Assembly: GCF_025024155.1 (NCBI RefSeq)
Contig: NW_026251773.1
Span: 124,001-188,000 of the forward strand
Length of the DNA stretch: 64,000 nucleotides
DNA from: Gamsiella multidivaricata
Lineage: Eukaryota; Mortierellomycota; Mortierellomycetes; Mortierellales; Mortierellaceae
Direction of reading: 5' to 3'
Shown here: in pieces, positions 53,942 through 64,000 of the stretch
Numbering within the stretch: position 1 is the stretch's first letter
How the letters are laid out: each line of letters starts with the position of its first letter
The notes under the pieces: generated by a model
Told to the model about the DNA's origin: nothing
What the model saw: the letters and a program-made list of their open reading frames with translations, nothing else
The model's database searches: none
Translations under genes and position numbers: made by a program

Positions 53942-56451
53942 TTACAGTTTCGCCTTCACGTTGTGGACGGTATCGTCGTCCTTACCGGCCTCTCCGTCGT
54001 TACCATGGAGTCCCAGGTGCTTAATCATCTCCTCCAACTCATTCAGCACCGACGGGTCCTCAATCGTGGCCGGAACCACCAACTGCTTGTTCTCCAGACT
54101 CTTCCCCGCAATAATATCCCGGATCGTCCTCCTCAGAATCTTGCCGCTACGCGTCTTTGGCAATCGTCGAATGATATGCGTCTGGCTATAGTTCGCAATC
54201 GCTCCCAGGTTCTGTCGCACCATCTGTACAGTCTCCTTATTGATCTCCTCCTCGCTCTGCTTCACTCCAAACTTGAGCACGACCAAGCCCATCGGAACCT
54301 GGCCCTTGAGCTTGTCCGAGAGCGGGACGACACAGCATTCCGAGATCGCAGGATGTTCCGCCAGAATCTGCTCCACAGAACCCGTCGAGAGTCGATGTCC
54401 TGCCACCTGCATAATGTCGTCCGTTCGCGACATCACATGCACATAGCCATCCTCATCAATAATACCCGCATCACCTGTATCGTAGTATCCAGGGAATCGT
54501 GACAGATAACTCTTTTGGAACCCAGCATGGTTGTTCCAGAGCGTATGCAGGGCTGAGGGTGGCAGCGGCAATTTGACCACGATATTTCCAAACTTGGAAG
54601 GGCCCAGTTCCTCGAACTTGTATCCTGTTCCGGTCTCCTCTGGATCCGCTAGCACACGGATATCATAACCAGGCATCGCCATACCCGCGGCACCCTGTCG
54701 AATTGCGATAGGTGGGACCCTGGCTCCAGTGGCGTCGATCAGGCCCTGACAAGCGCCCGTCATGGGCGATCCGGACTCGGTAGTCCAGTAGTTATCCACA
54801 ACGGGCTTGCCACCAATGACCTTTCGGAAATGTTCAATCGTACCCGTGTCCGATCGCTCGCCTGCCAGGTACAATCCTCTCAGATGGCTGAAATCGTACT
54901 TGCGACTGGATTCTGCATTAGGATCGACACGTCGGATCGCACGCAGGGCAGTCGGCGCTGTGTACCAGGTGCTGACCTTGTACTCCTCAAGGATCCTGAA
55001 GAACGCTCCCGCATCCGGTGTGCCCACGGGCTTGCCCTCGTAGAGCACAGTGGAACAGCCGAGTAACAATGGGCCGTAGCAGATGAAGCTGTGTCCGACC
55101 ACCCAGCCAACATCGCTAGCGCAAAAAATCGTCTCCCCAGGAGCTGAGCCAAACAAAGTCTTCATGGTTGCCAACGTCTGTGTCGCATGTCCGCCATTGT
55201 CTCGAACAACACCCTATCCAAATGTTGTAGCGCAAGAGAAGATGTTCATAATGTCATTACTAGATAGTTCCCCTCCCCCACCGAATCGAAGCTGCATGAG
55301 TATAATTAGGATAATATGTTACCTTGGGCAGCCCAGTGGTACCACTGGTGTAGAGGATATACAAGGGATGCTGACTTTCAACCGGAACACAATGCTTGAC
55401 CTGCTTTCCTGCAAGGCGAATCCGCTGCATTTCCTCATGCCAATCAAGATCCCCGCGGGAGTGGTCCAATGGCACACGTCCCACATCGCGCTGGAAGATG
55501 ACCTTGTGCGTTGGTTTGTAGTTGCTCATCTCGATGGCCTTGTCCAACATTTCTATTGAAAAAAAAAAAAACAAAACAAAAAGACAGTTCGTTAGCCTCT
55601 TTGGATTCAGGACATACATACATCCATCATCATAGATGCATAGGCTGCGTAGCACACTAAAATATGAATGTTGAGGCGGGATGTACCTTTGTAGGGGATG
55701 ACCTTGTTGACCTCGATACCGCAGGATCCCCCGATGATCAGGTCGGGCTTGCAGTCGTTGATGCGCTTTTGGATCTCCAACGGAGCAAATCCTCCAAAGA
55801 CGACCTGTATGCCCAAAACAAATTCCCGAGATACATCGTTAATGTTTTGCAAAAACAAGAACATAATGATAGTAGACACAATAGTCTCCCTTCACACCCT
55901 CCACTTACGCTGTGGGTGACTCCTAGTCGGGCGCAGGCGAGCATCGAGAACAGTGCCTCTGGAACCATGGGCACTGTCAAAAGGCGGTGTTTGAATTAGA
56001 AATACAAAGCCAGGGCCCAATTGCGCGAGGTACACATAGGCGGACAGACCAGGACACGAAACGCGACATTGCGCGGGAGTCTGGACTTACTGTAGATGAG
56101 GACCGTGTCGCCCTTCTTGATGCCATGGGACGCAATGACCCCGGCAAGGGTCTGGACCTGATCCAAAAGCTCCATGTAGGTAATGGCTCGCTTTTCCTTG
56201 TTCAGGGGCGAGTCGTAGTAAATAGCGACCTGTTTCCCATGGCCAGAGAGGACATGGCGATCAACGGCATTGTAACATGTGTTGAGCTTGCCGTCCTTGA
56301 ACCACGTATAGCTAACACCGGCGGCGGATCCAGGTGTCAGGACCTTGGAGTAGGGCGTGTCCCAATGGAGGAGCGAGGCGAATTCACCCCAGTACTTCTC
56401 AGGGTCCTTGAGTGACTCTTGCTGGACAATGACTTGGTGATGGTGTTCCAT
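53942..56451 (-). CDS. ACSS3/propionyl-CoA synthetase-like acyl-CoA synthetase with C-terminal AKL
   Basis: It activates acetate, propionate or a similar short acid to its CoA thioester with ATP. Five exons: 56451-56091, 55973-55909, 55804-55687, 55552-55323 and 55213-53942, giving 681 residues, the usual family length. Motifs: Y-T-S-G-T-T-G-L-P-K-G (ATP loop, split by an intron after Lys), V-V-F-G-G-F-A-P, G-V-V-R-D-N-G-G-H-A, Y-W-T-T-E-S-G-S-P, Y-Y-D-T-G-D and P-K-T-R-S-G-K-I-L-R-R with the catalytic lysine. R-D-N-G-G-H-A and T-E-S-G-S-P favour the ACSS3/PrpE branch. The last three residues, A-K-L, are a type 1 peroxisomal signal. The frame stays open 234 codons upstream of the chosen ATG (see next entry), so a longer form is possible. 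Confidence 0.9.
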
Positions 56452-56453
56452 GT

Positions 56454-57153
56454 CGGATGATGCAATTGTTGTCGAGAGGGATGCGCGAGGAATGTAGCTG
56501 AAGCTGGAGGCGGAATAGCGCGGTCCTGTATTTCGAGAAAGAGGAGTAGAATGGAGAAGGCTGTTGGCGAGCGTGCGAACTGTCCGTTGGGGTTTACGTA
56601 CTTGAAGGAGTGTTCTGCCGATAGTTGAATATCGCGAAATGGATGGCAAACAGGGCTGACCAACAGTTGAAGTTGAAGAAGAAAGGAAGGAAGAAGGAGA
56701 GGAAGAGGCAGGAGATAAATAAAACGAGGCGATGGAAGGTCCAGAAGAAAAAGGACTAGCCGACGTATGCCCACGGACGCCGCCTAGGCGTGATCTCGGA
56801 TTAATGACTGTGGAGAAGGAGCTTTCGAGAGGATCTCTCGGGTGTGGGGTAAATCTTGTCGGCAACCTTGTCGGCAACCTTGTTAAAGTCATGTAGATCA
56901 TTGGGGGTGGCCTTATCGTCCGGGGAAGTTCTTTCCCTGTTCCTCCTATTCCAGCAACACCCGCTGTTTTTGTCGTTAATGTTGTTGACCGATAGCGGGG
57001 GCGATGTCCGGAAGTGCCGTACATGGACAGTCCTCTGCTGTTGGTTGCAAGAGTGTTGACAACCCCTGCAGTTGAAGAAGCCCTTGAGGACAAAAAACGA
57101 TGGCTGCACATGGACTGCATCCCTGTTTCAATTACTGCAGCTGTTTGTTGCAC
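56454..57153 (-). other. Open, presequence-like extension upstream of the acyl-CoA synthetase
   Basis: The synthetase frame continues without stop to an ATG at 57153. The extension is rich in Ser, Arg, Thr, Pro and Leu with very few acidic residues, as in mitochondrial targeting sequences, and includes a short tandem R-L-P-T repeat. Either it is translated (a mitochondrial or dual-targeted form), or part of it is spliced out, or it is an unusually open 5' UTR. Confidence 0.4.
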
Positions 57154-57690
57154 ACAACCCGGGATAAAGACGAGACGAGATCGACGGATGGATGAAATGC
57201 TGTTGCGTACGAAAAAAAAAGAGAGAAGGGGAGGGTAAAGAGAAGGACGGGACGGATGACAAGAGAAAGGGAAAGAAGAAGAAGGAAGAGAAAAATGGAG
57301 GTGTTAGTGCGAGCATGCATCCTCCTTCAACGCCATCGTGTGCTCAGCGTGTCCAGTACGGATGCAGTTGCGGTGTGCAGGTCGAAAATGCGTTGGGAAA
57401 ATACATGCAGATCCAAATGCACACATACGCCTTTGGAGTGGGGATAAGAGAGAAACGATGCGGGATGCGGACCGCAGCAGAGATAGGAAGCTCAAGCGAG
57501 CCCCCTTTTGAATGGGGATCAGACGGGCCCTCGTCCTCCCAATGACACAACGAGTGCGTGTGCACTCTCCACTCCCCAATCGTATTCGATTTGGGGCAGT
57601 CTAACCCATCCGCGTATCTATCCTTAAGCTCCAAGACAAGCAACTGGTTAACTGGTTGTTTTGTGGGGTTGGGATGTTGCTTTGTTTTTA
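57154..57690. other. Intergenic spacer
   Basis: Spacer between two minus-strand genes, purine-rich on the plus strand (57209-57298). No gene seen. Confidence 0.5.
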
Positions 57691-59271
57691 TTACTCACAA
57701 GATGAAAACCCTAACTCTGTTTGTATCGGATTGCGCCCATACCGAAGATTGTTCCTCAGTCGGATCCCAGGTCGCTCGTTCCTCAGATAGCTCTCCACAA
57801 ACGCAGCCCGATCCCTGTCCGCATTCAGGTGTCCGTGCATCGTTTCCAGTTTAGGCCAACATCGCAGCATAAACTTGAACTCCCCCATCCCCAACCGGTG
57901 TGGCATCTGACAAAAATCAAACTCCCTCAACTCTGTCAACGGTGCCAGCTGCCCTAGTCCTCCTGCAAGACTCAAGTCCAAAACACTCTTGGCCGACCAT
58001 CTCGTCGTCGATCCATTCCGACCAAGACTCAGCACACGCAACCGTCTCAAAGTCGCAATTTTGTTATAAATCGCATGCTGGGTCTCATTCGAGGACAAAC
58101 ACGATGGCCCTACAAAGACAACTCGAAGTTCCTCAAGACCATCGCACACCCATTGTGAATGCTCTATCACATCTAAGGCTCGTACTCGATCCATGCTCAG
58201 ACTCTTCAGCGTCGTGCATGTGCCCATAATCCTGTCCACCATTTCCGAGGCTACCTCATGACAATCCATCAGATCGAGTACCTGGAGTTGGCTGCTGAGA
58301 TAATCCAGTAGTACGGTCATGGAGGCCGGACCGAATTGAGTAGCGCGTGCTATCAATGTTTCCAGAGACGTAAGCTGTGCCAATGCCGTAGCCATGCTCA
58401 AATCACTGGAGACTCCATTCGAAATATTGAGACTCTTGAGCTCACGTCGCTCAACCTTCATAAGCGTGCCCATCATCTCCATGGGAAGGATATGGGCTTT
58501 CCGGATCCAAGTGATATGGTTTAAATGGGGGCATTGCATCATGAGCATCAGCTGATCCGAGAGAGGTATCGCACAGTCGATGAAGGAGATGGAGCGCATA
58601 TTGTTGAACACCAATGTTGAGGGTGCAGCGCCAAACACGGCAGTCTGGTGCAGCTCGAGAGAAAATAATCGTTGACAATAAGTGAAGAACGAGTCCAATT
58701 GCTCGTCGCTTTTCAGACCAATGTAATCAAGGACCAGATGTTCCAGTTTCGAAAGATCCATGATCGCATCCAAAAGTTCATTGATGTGTCCTGGCATCAA
58801 ACCGCAATTGTTGTTGTTGCTGCTACGAGTATAAGTCAGAGGCTGAGTGCGCCGTTCCGGTGTAAACTCGAGTCGAACCAGGACATCCTTGCAGAGTCGT
58901 AGAATCGGGAGAACTTCGAGGGTGATCTTTCCTAGGACAAGGGTCTCAATTGAGGTGCACTGAGGACCGATTTGGCGGAGGATCGCATTGTTATCGTGAC
59001 ATATTAGGGTCTGAATATTGGGGGCGTACCGTTGCAGAGCCGAAATCATGGGCCGCAACGCGCGTTTGCTGCCGTTGAGTATCTGCCGCTTGTGAAGCGT
59101 AACACGCTGAAAGAGAAACGGGGTGAGACAGCTATTCCAGGTCCTGCAGACGAGTACGCAGTTCAGCGCAGCTGCTTGGCTCAGGTAGGGACCGATTTGT
59201 AACAGGAGTTCAGGAAGGAGTAAAGGGTGGAGTATGTCCGATGCCTCGACTACATTTTCGCTATTAGACAT
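57691..59271 (-). CDS. F-box/leucine-rich-repeat-like protein
   Basis: Such proteins are substrate receptors of SCF ubiquitin ligases. A single exon encodes 526 residues from the ATG at 59271 (frame open to 59382). The N-terminus has an F-box-like segment: H-P-L-L-L-P-E-L-L-L-Q-I-G-P-Y-L, then C-V-L-V-C-R-T-W-N and F-L-F-Q-R-V. The remainder consists of irregular leucine-rich repeats (for example L-E-H-L-V-L-D-Y, L-K-S-L-N-I-S, L-Q-V-L-D-L, L-R-V-L-S-L-G). Large families of this type are common in Mortierella-type fungi; the substrate is unknown. It is divergent from bL19m, start codons 226 nt apart. Confidence 0.8.
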   Translation of the reverse strand: MSNSENVVEASDILHPLLLPELLLQIGPYLSQAAALNCVLVCRTWNSCLTPFLFQRVTLHKRQILNGSKRALRPMISALQRYAPNIQTLICHDNNAILRQIGPQCTSIETLVLGKITLEVLPILRLCKDVLVRLEFTPERRTQPLTYTRSSNNNNCGLMPGHINELLDAIMDLSKLEHLVLDYIGLKSDEQLDSFFTYCQRLFSLELHQTAVFGAAPSTLVFNNMRSISFIDCAIPLSDQLMLMMQCPHLNHITWIRKAHILPMEMMGTLMKVERRELKSLNISNGVSSDLSMATALAQLTSLETLIARATQFGPASMTVLLDYLSSQLQVLDLMDCHEVASEMVDRIMGTCTTLKSLSMDRVRALDVIEHSQWVCDGLEELRVVFVGPSCLSSNETQHAIYNKIATLRRLRVLSLGRNGSTTRWSAKSVLDLSLAGGLGQLAPLTELREFDFCQMPHRLGMGEFKFMLRCWPKLETMHGHLNADRDRAAFVESYLRNERPGIRLRNNLRYGRNPIQTELGFSSCE

Positions 59272-59497
59272 AATGAACAAGGGAATGATGAAGAGGTCGA
59301 GGGTTGTTCGAATGACTCGTTGATGCTGGTGCTGCGGGGGAGGGAGCACAAGGTTGCCACCAAAAAAAAAAACTAACATCACGTGCGATGTTCAGAGGGA
59401 GGCTCCGATCGGAAAGTCACTGTTGTTTACACTGGCACTTGCACTCTTTAGTCCCTGGCCCCCTCTCTCGCTTTGACCTCTTCCTACACGCTCAACC

Positions 59498-60187
59498 ATG
59501 CTATCCTTTACACGGCCCTTGGCCCGCATGGCGGGTCTGGTTCAGCTACGATCCGCCTCCACAGCTGCCAATGGTACGAACTGCGACTTTCAACTTGGAG
59601 GATTTCTGTAGCCCCAGAAAGGCGATCAACCTAAACCCGGATAATGGACTCGTTTACTTATCAAGTCTTCATATCATCATGCTTCTTTACTAGCCGCCAA
59701 ACCCACATATACAGCTCCTGCGTCCGTAATTGTCCCCACACAGTTCAAGCCTAACACCAAGGGCCAAGGATTGATGCAGCTGATTTCTAAGGAGGAGACC
59801 AAGCGCCTGGGTGCTGACGGCCGCTCGAAACTCTTCAACAAGTCTCATCAAGACTGTCTCCGCCCTGGCGATGTTGTTCTGGTCGAGACCCTGAACTCGA
59901 TGTCGACGGACAAGACTAGTACCTTTATCGGAGTTCTCATTGCCATGGACCGTCGCGGACTTCATAGCAACTTCACTGTTAGGAACGTGGTTCTGAAGGT
60001 TGGCGTCGAGATGAAGTACATGTTGTACTCACCACTGATCAAGGCTGTCAGAGTCATGAAAAAAGGCGAAGGATTCAGGAGGGCGAAGCTTTTCTACTTG
60101 CGAGACAACCCTGGACGTGCGTTCCGTCTGGAAGGACTTGTGAGGCAGGATAAGGCGGAGCAAGCAAAGAAGGCTGTCAAGGCATAG
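59498..60187 (+). CDS. Mitochondrial large-subunit ribosomal protein bL19m
   Basis: It is part of the mitochondrial 54S ribosomal subunit. Two exons, 59498-59573 and 59694-60187, give 189 residues. The first 25 residues (R-P-L-A-R-M, R-S-A-S-T-A-A) form a short basic presequence. The bL19 core shows G-D-V-V-L-V-E-T, F-I-G-V-L-I-A-M-D-R-R-G, F-T-V-R-N-V-V and K-K-G-E-G-F-R-R-A-K-L-F-Y-L-R-D. The intron is 120 nt with a GTACGA donor. A Lys/Ala-rich C-terminus ends the protein. Confidence 0.92.
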
Positions 60188-60367
60188 GTTAGGACGGATC
60201 AAGAGCGTTTTACGTGACATGACATAGATAATAAACCCGTGTATTTTTTTTTCCTCCCCACATCTCAAAGGCATTACCATCGACCAATTGGCATATTCAG
60301 GTTCAATGTGAATGCATGGTCATTAGATCTATGTTTATTATTGCGAGAAGAGTCGATGCCTGATAGA

Positions 60368-61930
60368 TCAGTCGATCCTTCGACGCTTTGCTCCCAAGAT
60401 CTTCGTCTTCTCCTTGGCCGAATTCCTCTTTCTCCTCTTCTCCATAGCTCGAGCCAGTGCCTTGGGGTTCTCCTTGAGGTGCTGGAACTTGTCGATCAGC
60501 TCCAGCTTCTTTTGGTCCGACTTCTTCAAGAAGAAAGGGTTCTTGCCCTTGGCGATCAGCTCCTTCTCCTTGCGCTTGTGTTCCCGCTTGATCTCCTGTC
60601 TCCTCTTCTGTGCATCCTCGGTTGCTTGACGATCGACCATGCGGCTCAATTGCTTCTGTAGCTTTTCCTTCATGTCGAGATCCCGTTCCTTCTTGATCAG
60701 CTCACGCAATTTTTTCATTTCATCCGCCTGATAGTCCTTCAAGAATGAATATGACTTTTCGAACAGATCCGTGTCCAGTTTTCCGCTCAAACTATCGAAT
60801 CTTGGATCGCGGCGTTTCTACGGAAGAAAAAAAGAAAAGAAAAAAAAAAAGAAAAAAAAAGAAAAGAGAATGGTTAGGTCTCGTCCGAAGAAGATTGCAT
60901 TACAAACGCAATGTGGTGCGGAGGATAAGAGCTTACGGCGCTAGGCACTTCCACAACTTGACGGAAACGTCCCACTGGTTTTTTTGATCCGACCTCCATC
61001 GGTCTATATTGGAGAAACGAGAACATATTAGATGCTGACGTATCCGCTCGGGTTGAAACCATGACAGGTGCAGCTCGCATTGAGGAAACAGTACCTATTC
61101 TTATCGTTTCGCTTCTGAACAATCTTTCGTTGCTTCTTTTCCTTATTCATGGCGTCTCGTAACTTGTCCATCTTGCTCTTTGGTTTGCGGTCCTCTTCTT
61201 CGCTGTCCTCCTCCTCACTGTCTCCCTCATTCTCGTCATCGTCTTCACTGTCGTCGTCATACTCTTGGGATTTACGCCGCAGTCCTTTGGTGGCGGCCTT
61301 TTTCTTTTCTGATCCCCGAAGTGTCTGATGGAAGACCTTCATGCCGACCTTTTGTTGAATCTCTGCCAGTTTGTCGAATGGGATTTGTGACAGATCTAAT
61401 TTTGAAAAAGCATAGGGGTGTGAGCTCAATGGGTCGATCCTTCAAAGGCGCAACACCAGATGTCCTTTAAAAAGGATCTTTGAGGCGCGCTTACTCTTCT
61501 GAAGCTCCTTCAGTTGCTTATCATCGGCATCGTCATCAGAATCGCCCGAATCGTCCGAATCGTCCGAGTCATCCGAGTCGTCATCGCTATCGCCAGAATC
61601 CTCATCCTCGTCCTCTTCCTCCTCTTCCTCCTGATCTTCGACTTCGTCCTCCTGTTCACTCTCCTCCTGACTTTCGTCGTCCTCGTCGTCTTCGGATACT
61701 CCTTGATCACTATTGTCCTGTTCCAGTTCGCTGTCGCTCTGATCAAAGGCCTGCATACGCCTCTATAAAAGCAGGATAGGATAAGAAGCCATTGCCATGT
61801 CAGTTGCTGAGACAAAGTCCTTGTCCCTGACTTTGTATGAGAGTGAAAAAACAAAGCGGCTGCTGTTTCCTCGTACCAATGCTCGTGCCTCCGCATCCTC
61901 ATCCTGTGCTCTTTTCCCCTTTAATGCCAT
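60368..61930 (-). CDS. RRP36: Ribosome biogenesis protein RRP36
   Basis: It is a nucleolar factor of the SSU processome needed for early 18S pre-rRNA cleavages. Five exons: 61930-61877, 61762-61495, 61395-61095, 61003-60937 and 60817-60368, giving 379 residues. The N-terminal third is an extreme acidic tract of E, D and S with a D-S-D-D repeat. Conserved parts are P-F-D-K-L-A-E-I-Q-Q-K-V-G, then P-V-G-R-F-R-Q-V-V-E, K-R-R-D-P-R-F-D-S-L-S-G and F-F-L-K-K-S-D-Q-K-K-L, with a very basic C-terminus (K-R-R-K-R, then G-A-K-R-R-R-I-D). Divergent from the BSD gene. Confidence 0.92.
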
Positions 61931-62635
61931 TCTGAGAGTGTCTGTGTGGTGAATCAACGATGGAAGGAGTGTCCCTTGCTTGCTGTTGCATGCACAAAAA
62001 GAAAAAAGAAAAAAAAAGAAAAATGCCTTGAGCCAAAAGCCACTTGGATCCTAAACATCAGCATTCCGCTGTCACACGGCGGCCGTAACCAGCTGTTGGG
62101 CGCGAAAGCATGAAAGTGTGAAAGACGGCGATGTGCAGCACGCATAAGAAGAGGTGAAGAGGAGCCTGTGTCTGGCAGCTGGAGTCCAGTCCTGATCGTT
62201 GTAGCAACAGGCAATTGCGCCCTTTCAGACGCGGTTGATACTCGAAGAAGGACATAGAGGGCGTGGTAAAAGGAAGATGCGACCATACGTGCCATTGGGA
62301 CGGGACACTCCAAGGGTATCGGCAGTACCCCTCCTTGAGTTGGATGTGTATGAGGCCAAGCAGCTCAAGAAGGCCGTTGTTCAATGGAGGTTTGTTCTGC
62401 AAAAGTGGTATATATGGACATCCTCAAATATGCGTACTCGTGCTGTGAACCTTGCTGGTTGCACGTCCTCCTGTGCGCCCAGGAGGGATAGAGGGGGGGG
62501 GGACGAACGAGCAAACATTTTCCTGTCAACCCTTTTGCTCCTTCCCCGTTCCTTCATCTCGTCGCCTCCCCCATCGCACTCGCACTCACACTACACCTCT
62601 CCTTCCCCAAATACATACACGCACAATCATAGACC
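61931..62635. other. Divergent promoter region RRP36/BSD
   Basis: Contains A/G-rich and C-rich tracts, a G10 run at about 62493-62502 and a TATATA near 62410. Short frames carry no recognisable domains. Confidence 0.5.
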
Positions 62636-64000
62636 ATGGATGACTTCTACTTCATGAGTCCGCTCGAGGGAGCAACCAACAACGCCAACGACCGACCCAG
62701 CACTCGCCCCGCCTCTCAGCAGTCCACCACTACCGCAGGAGAGTCCTCGACCACTCCTTCCTCAAGGACCTCTTGGTCCTCGTGGGGCGTATCTTTCAAC
62801 AAACTGATAGAGCGCGGCAAGAAGGACATGAACGAGTTTGTCGATGTCACCCGCAAGGACTTAACCGAGCTCGTCCACACCGTTCAACAGGAGCACTCCA
62901 CAGCTATTGAATCTCTTACCAAAAAAGTCGGCGACCTAAAGACGACTTTGCCGCCTCTGCCGGCCTCAGTCAACACGACTTCGGCGGATATCCTCGGCAG
63001 GGTTTCGAATGTCGTTGGAGGGATCAGGCAGGAGATCACAGAAGCTGCTACTGGTGTCTCTTCAAACGCCCATGCAACACCAACAGTAGGGGCGGAGGAC
63101 TCCACAAAGGAGAGCTCGACTGAGGCAAAGGAAGGCAAGGCGGAGGGCGATAGCAAAGATACAACGGATATCGCGACAGCACAGATATCTTCCGTAAAGG
63201 GCATCACTGATCCTGCTGCCACAGCCGCCTCGGCTAACACGCCCTCTGACTCTACAACTGCAGCGGACGCCACTTCAACACTCACAGATACCACTCAAGC
63301 ATCACCAACAACAACAACGGGGTCAACAACAGCACGCGGCGAAAAGACCGCGTCGCTCAGTTTCGCCAGCACAGCCAACCTCTTCTCTGCAGGCGCGACT
63401 TCTTTGACCCAGACCCTGACTTCAAGCACGAAGGAGATCAGTTCGACCGCCAACGAGTTGTTCAAGAAGAAGCTCCCAGCGGTCGCAGAGAAGCATCTGG
63501 GCGAAGCCGACCTATTCCTGAAGAGCACGACAGAGACCCTGAAGACGAATGGATTGCTTGCGGAGCAGTACGTCAATAAGTTCGGAGCGGGCATGGTCAA
63601 CTTTCTGAACAGCGCTGTTGTTATTTCTGCACCAGAGGAGAAGGAAGTAGCAGCCCGCAGCAAGAAGATGTTGTAAGTTGGCGCATATTGAGCCGATTAT
63701 TTCTTGTAATATCTGCACTTATCTTTCATTGCTTTCATTAATATTGTTGGCGCTGGCCACGTCTTTCTATTGCGGACTGAATGTTATATAGCTTTGACCG
63801 AAAGGCGGCGATGCTGGAGAAACTGCGAATGGACCCTGCCACATATACGGTTGATCCTATGACCACCATCGCCGACAACGACATTGTTGGTCTGGAGCGA
63901 TACAAGTACTTTTTACAGACCTTCAACATGGCAGAGTATCAGCAGCGGATTTCGCGTCTGATGAACGAATACCCTGAGGTTAAAGCCTTGATGAACAAAC
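62636..64000 (+). CDS. BSD-domain protein (BSDC1/Dos2-like), partial at window end
   Basis: The first exon (62636-63672) and the beginning of the second (63792 on) are present; the gene runs out of the window after about 415 residues. An N-terminal segment with W-S-S-W-G-V-S-F-N-K-L and a helix (K-D-L-T-E-L-V-H-T-V-Q-Q-E) matches the start of BSDC1-type proteins. A long Thr/Ala/Ser-rich disordered linker follows (about 135-245), then a helical stretch. The BSD domain begins in exon 2: D-P-A-T-Y-T-V-D-P, then G-L-E-R-Y-K-Y-F-L-Q-T-F and Y-P-E-V-K-A-L-M. The domain is of the kind found in transcription and chromatin-linked proteins. Confidence 0.85.

Overview
The window reads as nuclear DNA of an early-diverging filamentous fungus, most likely Mortierellomycota (Mortierella/Linnemannia type). 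This is inferred from short spliceosomal introns (about 50-160 nt, GT-AG with occasional GC-AG), fungal-type mitochondrial factors (PAM17, an FMP25-like RCC1 protein), a Crinkler-type domain of the kind common in Mortierella genomes, and single-exon seven-helix and PY-motif membrane proteins. No rRNA, tRNA, CRISPR array or autonomous transposon was recognised.

Layout. 0.5-5.2 kb: four small, single-exon, TATA-driven genes in tandem on the + strand, encoding divergent 112-124 residue helical proteins that look like one expanded family. 5.6-7.3 kb: a long disordered protein. 7.5-13.3 kb: Ap4A phosphorylase (-), a Yip1-family Golgi protein (+) and a secreted GH20 hexosaminidase (-). 15.7-21.1 kb: PAM17 (+), an unrecognised acidic protein (-), an eL30 gene fragment (-) and a five-finger CCCH protein of the ZC3H3/Red5 type (+). 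21.1-24.1 kb is gene-poor. 24.1-31.7 kb: a seven-helix membrane protein (+), a CENP-Q-like kinetochore protein (-), a CRAL-TRIO/RhoGAP protein (+) and guanine deaminase (-). 33.1-40.8 kb: a multi-BRCT TopBP1/Rad4 homologue and a mitochondrial RCC1-like protein, both +.

41.7-53.4 kb is an accessory block: a mucin-like surface protein, four small single-span membrane proteins with PPxY (WW-domain-binding) tails, a fifth single-span protein with a glycine-rich tail, a tiny secreted tryptophan-rich protein and a frameshifted Crinkler-domain pseudogene. Proteasome subunit beta-4 (PSMB2/Pre1) sits inside it. 53.9-64.0 kb returns to conserved genes: an ACSS3-like acyl-CoA synthetase ending in a peroxisomal signal, an F-box/LRR-like protein, mitochondrial ribosomal protein bL19m, RRP36, and a BSD-domain protein cut by the window end.

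Two gene classes alternate. Conserved housekeeping genes are mostly intron-rich and often divergently paired (Ap4A phosphorylase/YIPF, CENP-Q/RhoGAP, F-box/bL19m, RRP36/BSD). Accessory secreted or membrane genes are intronless and usually have a clear TATA box 100-130 nt (sometimes more) before the ATG. The strongest candidates for something undescribed are the four-gene small-protein array at the left and the PPxY single-span membrane protein cluster at 43-52 kb, which could be a set of adaptors for a Rsp5/Nedd4-type ubiquitin ligase. All exon boundaries were worked out by hand from splice signals and reading-frame continuity.
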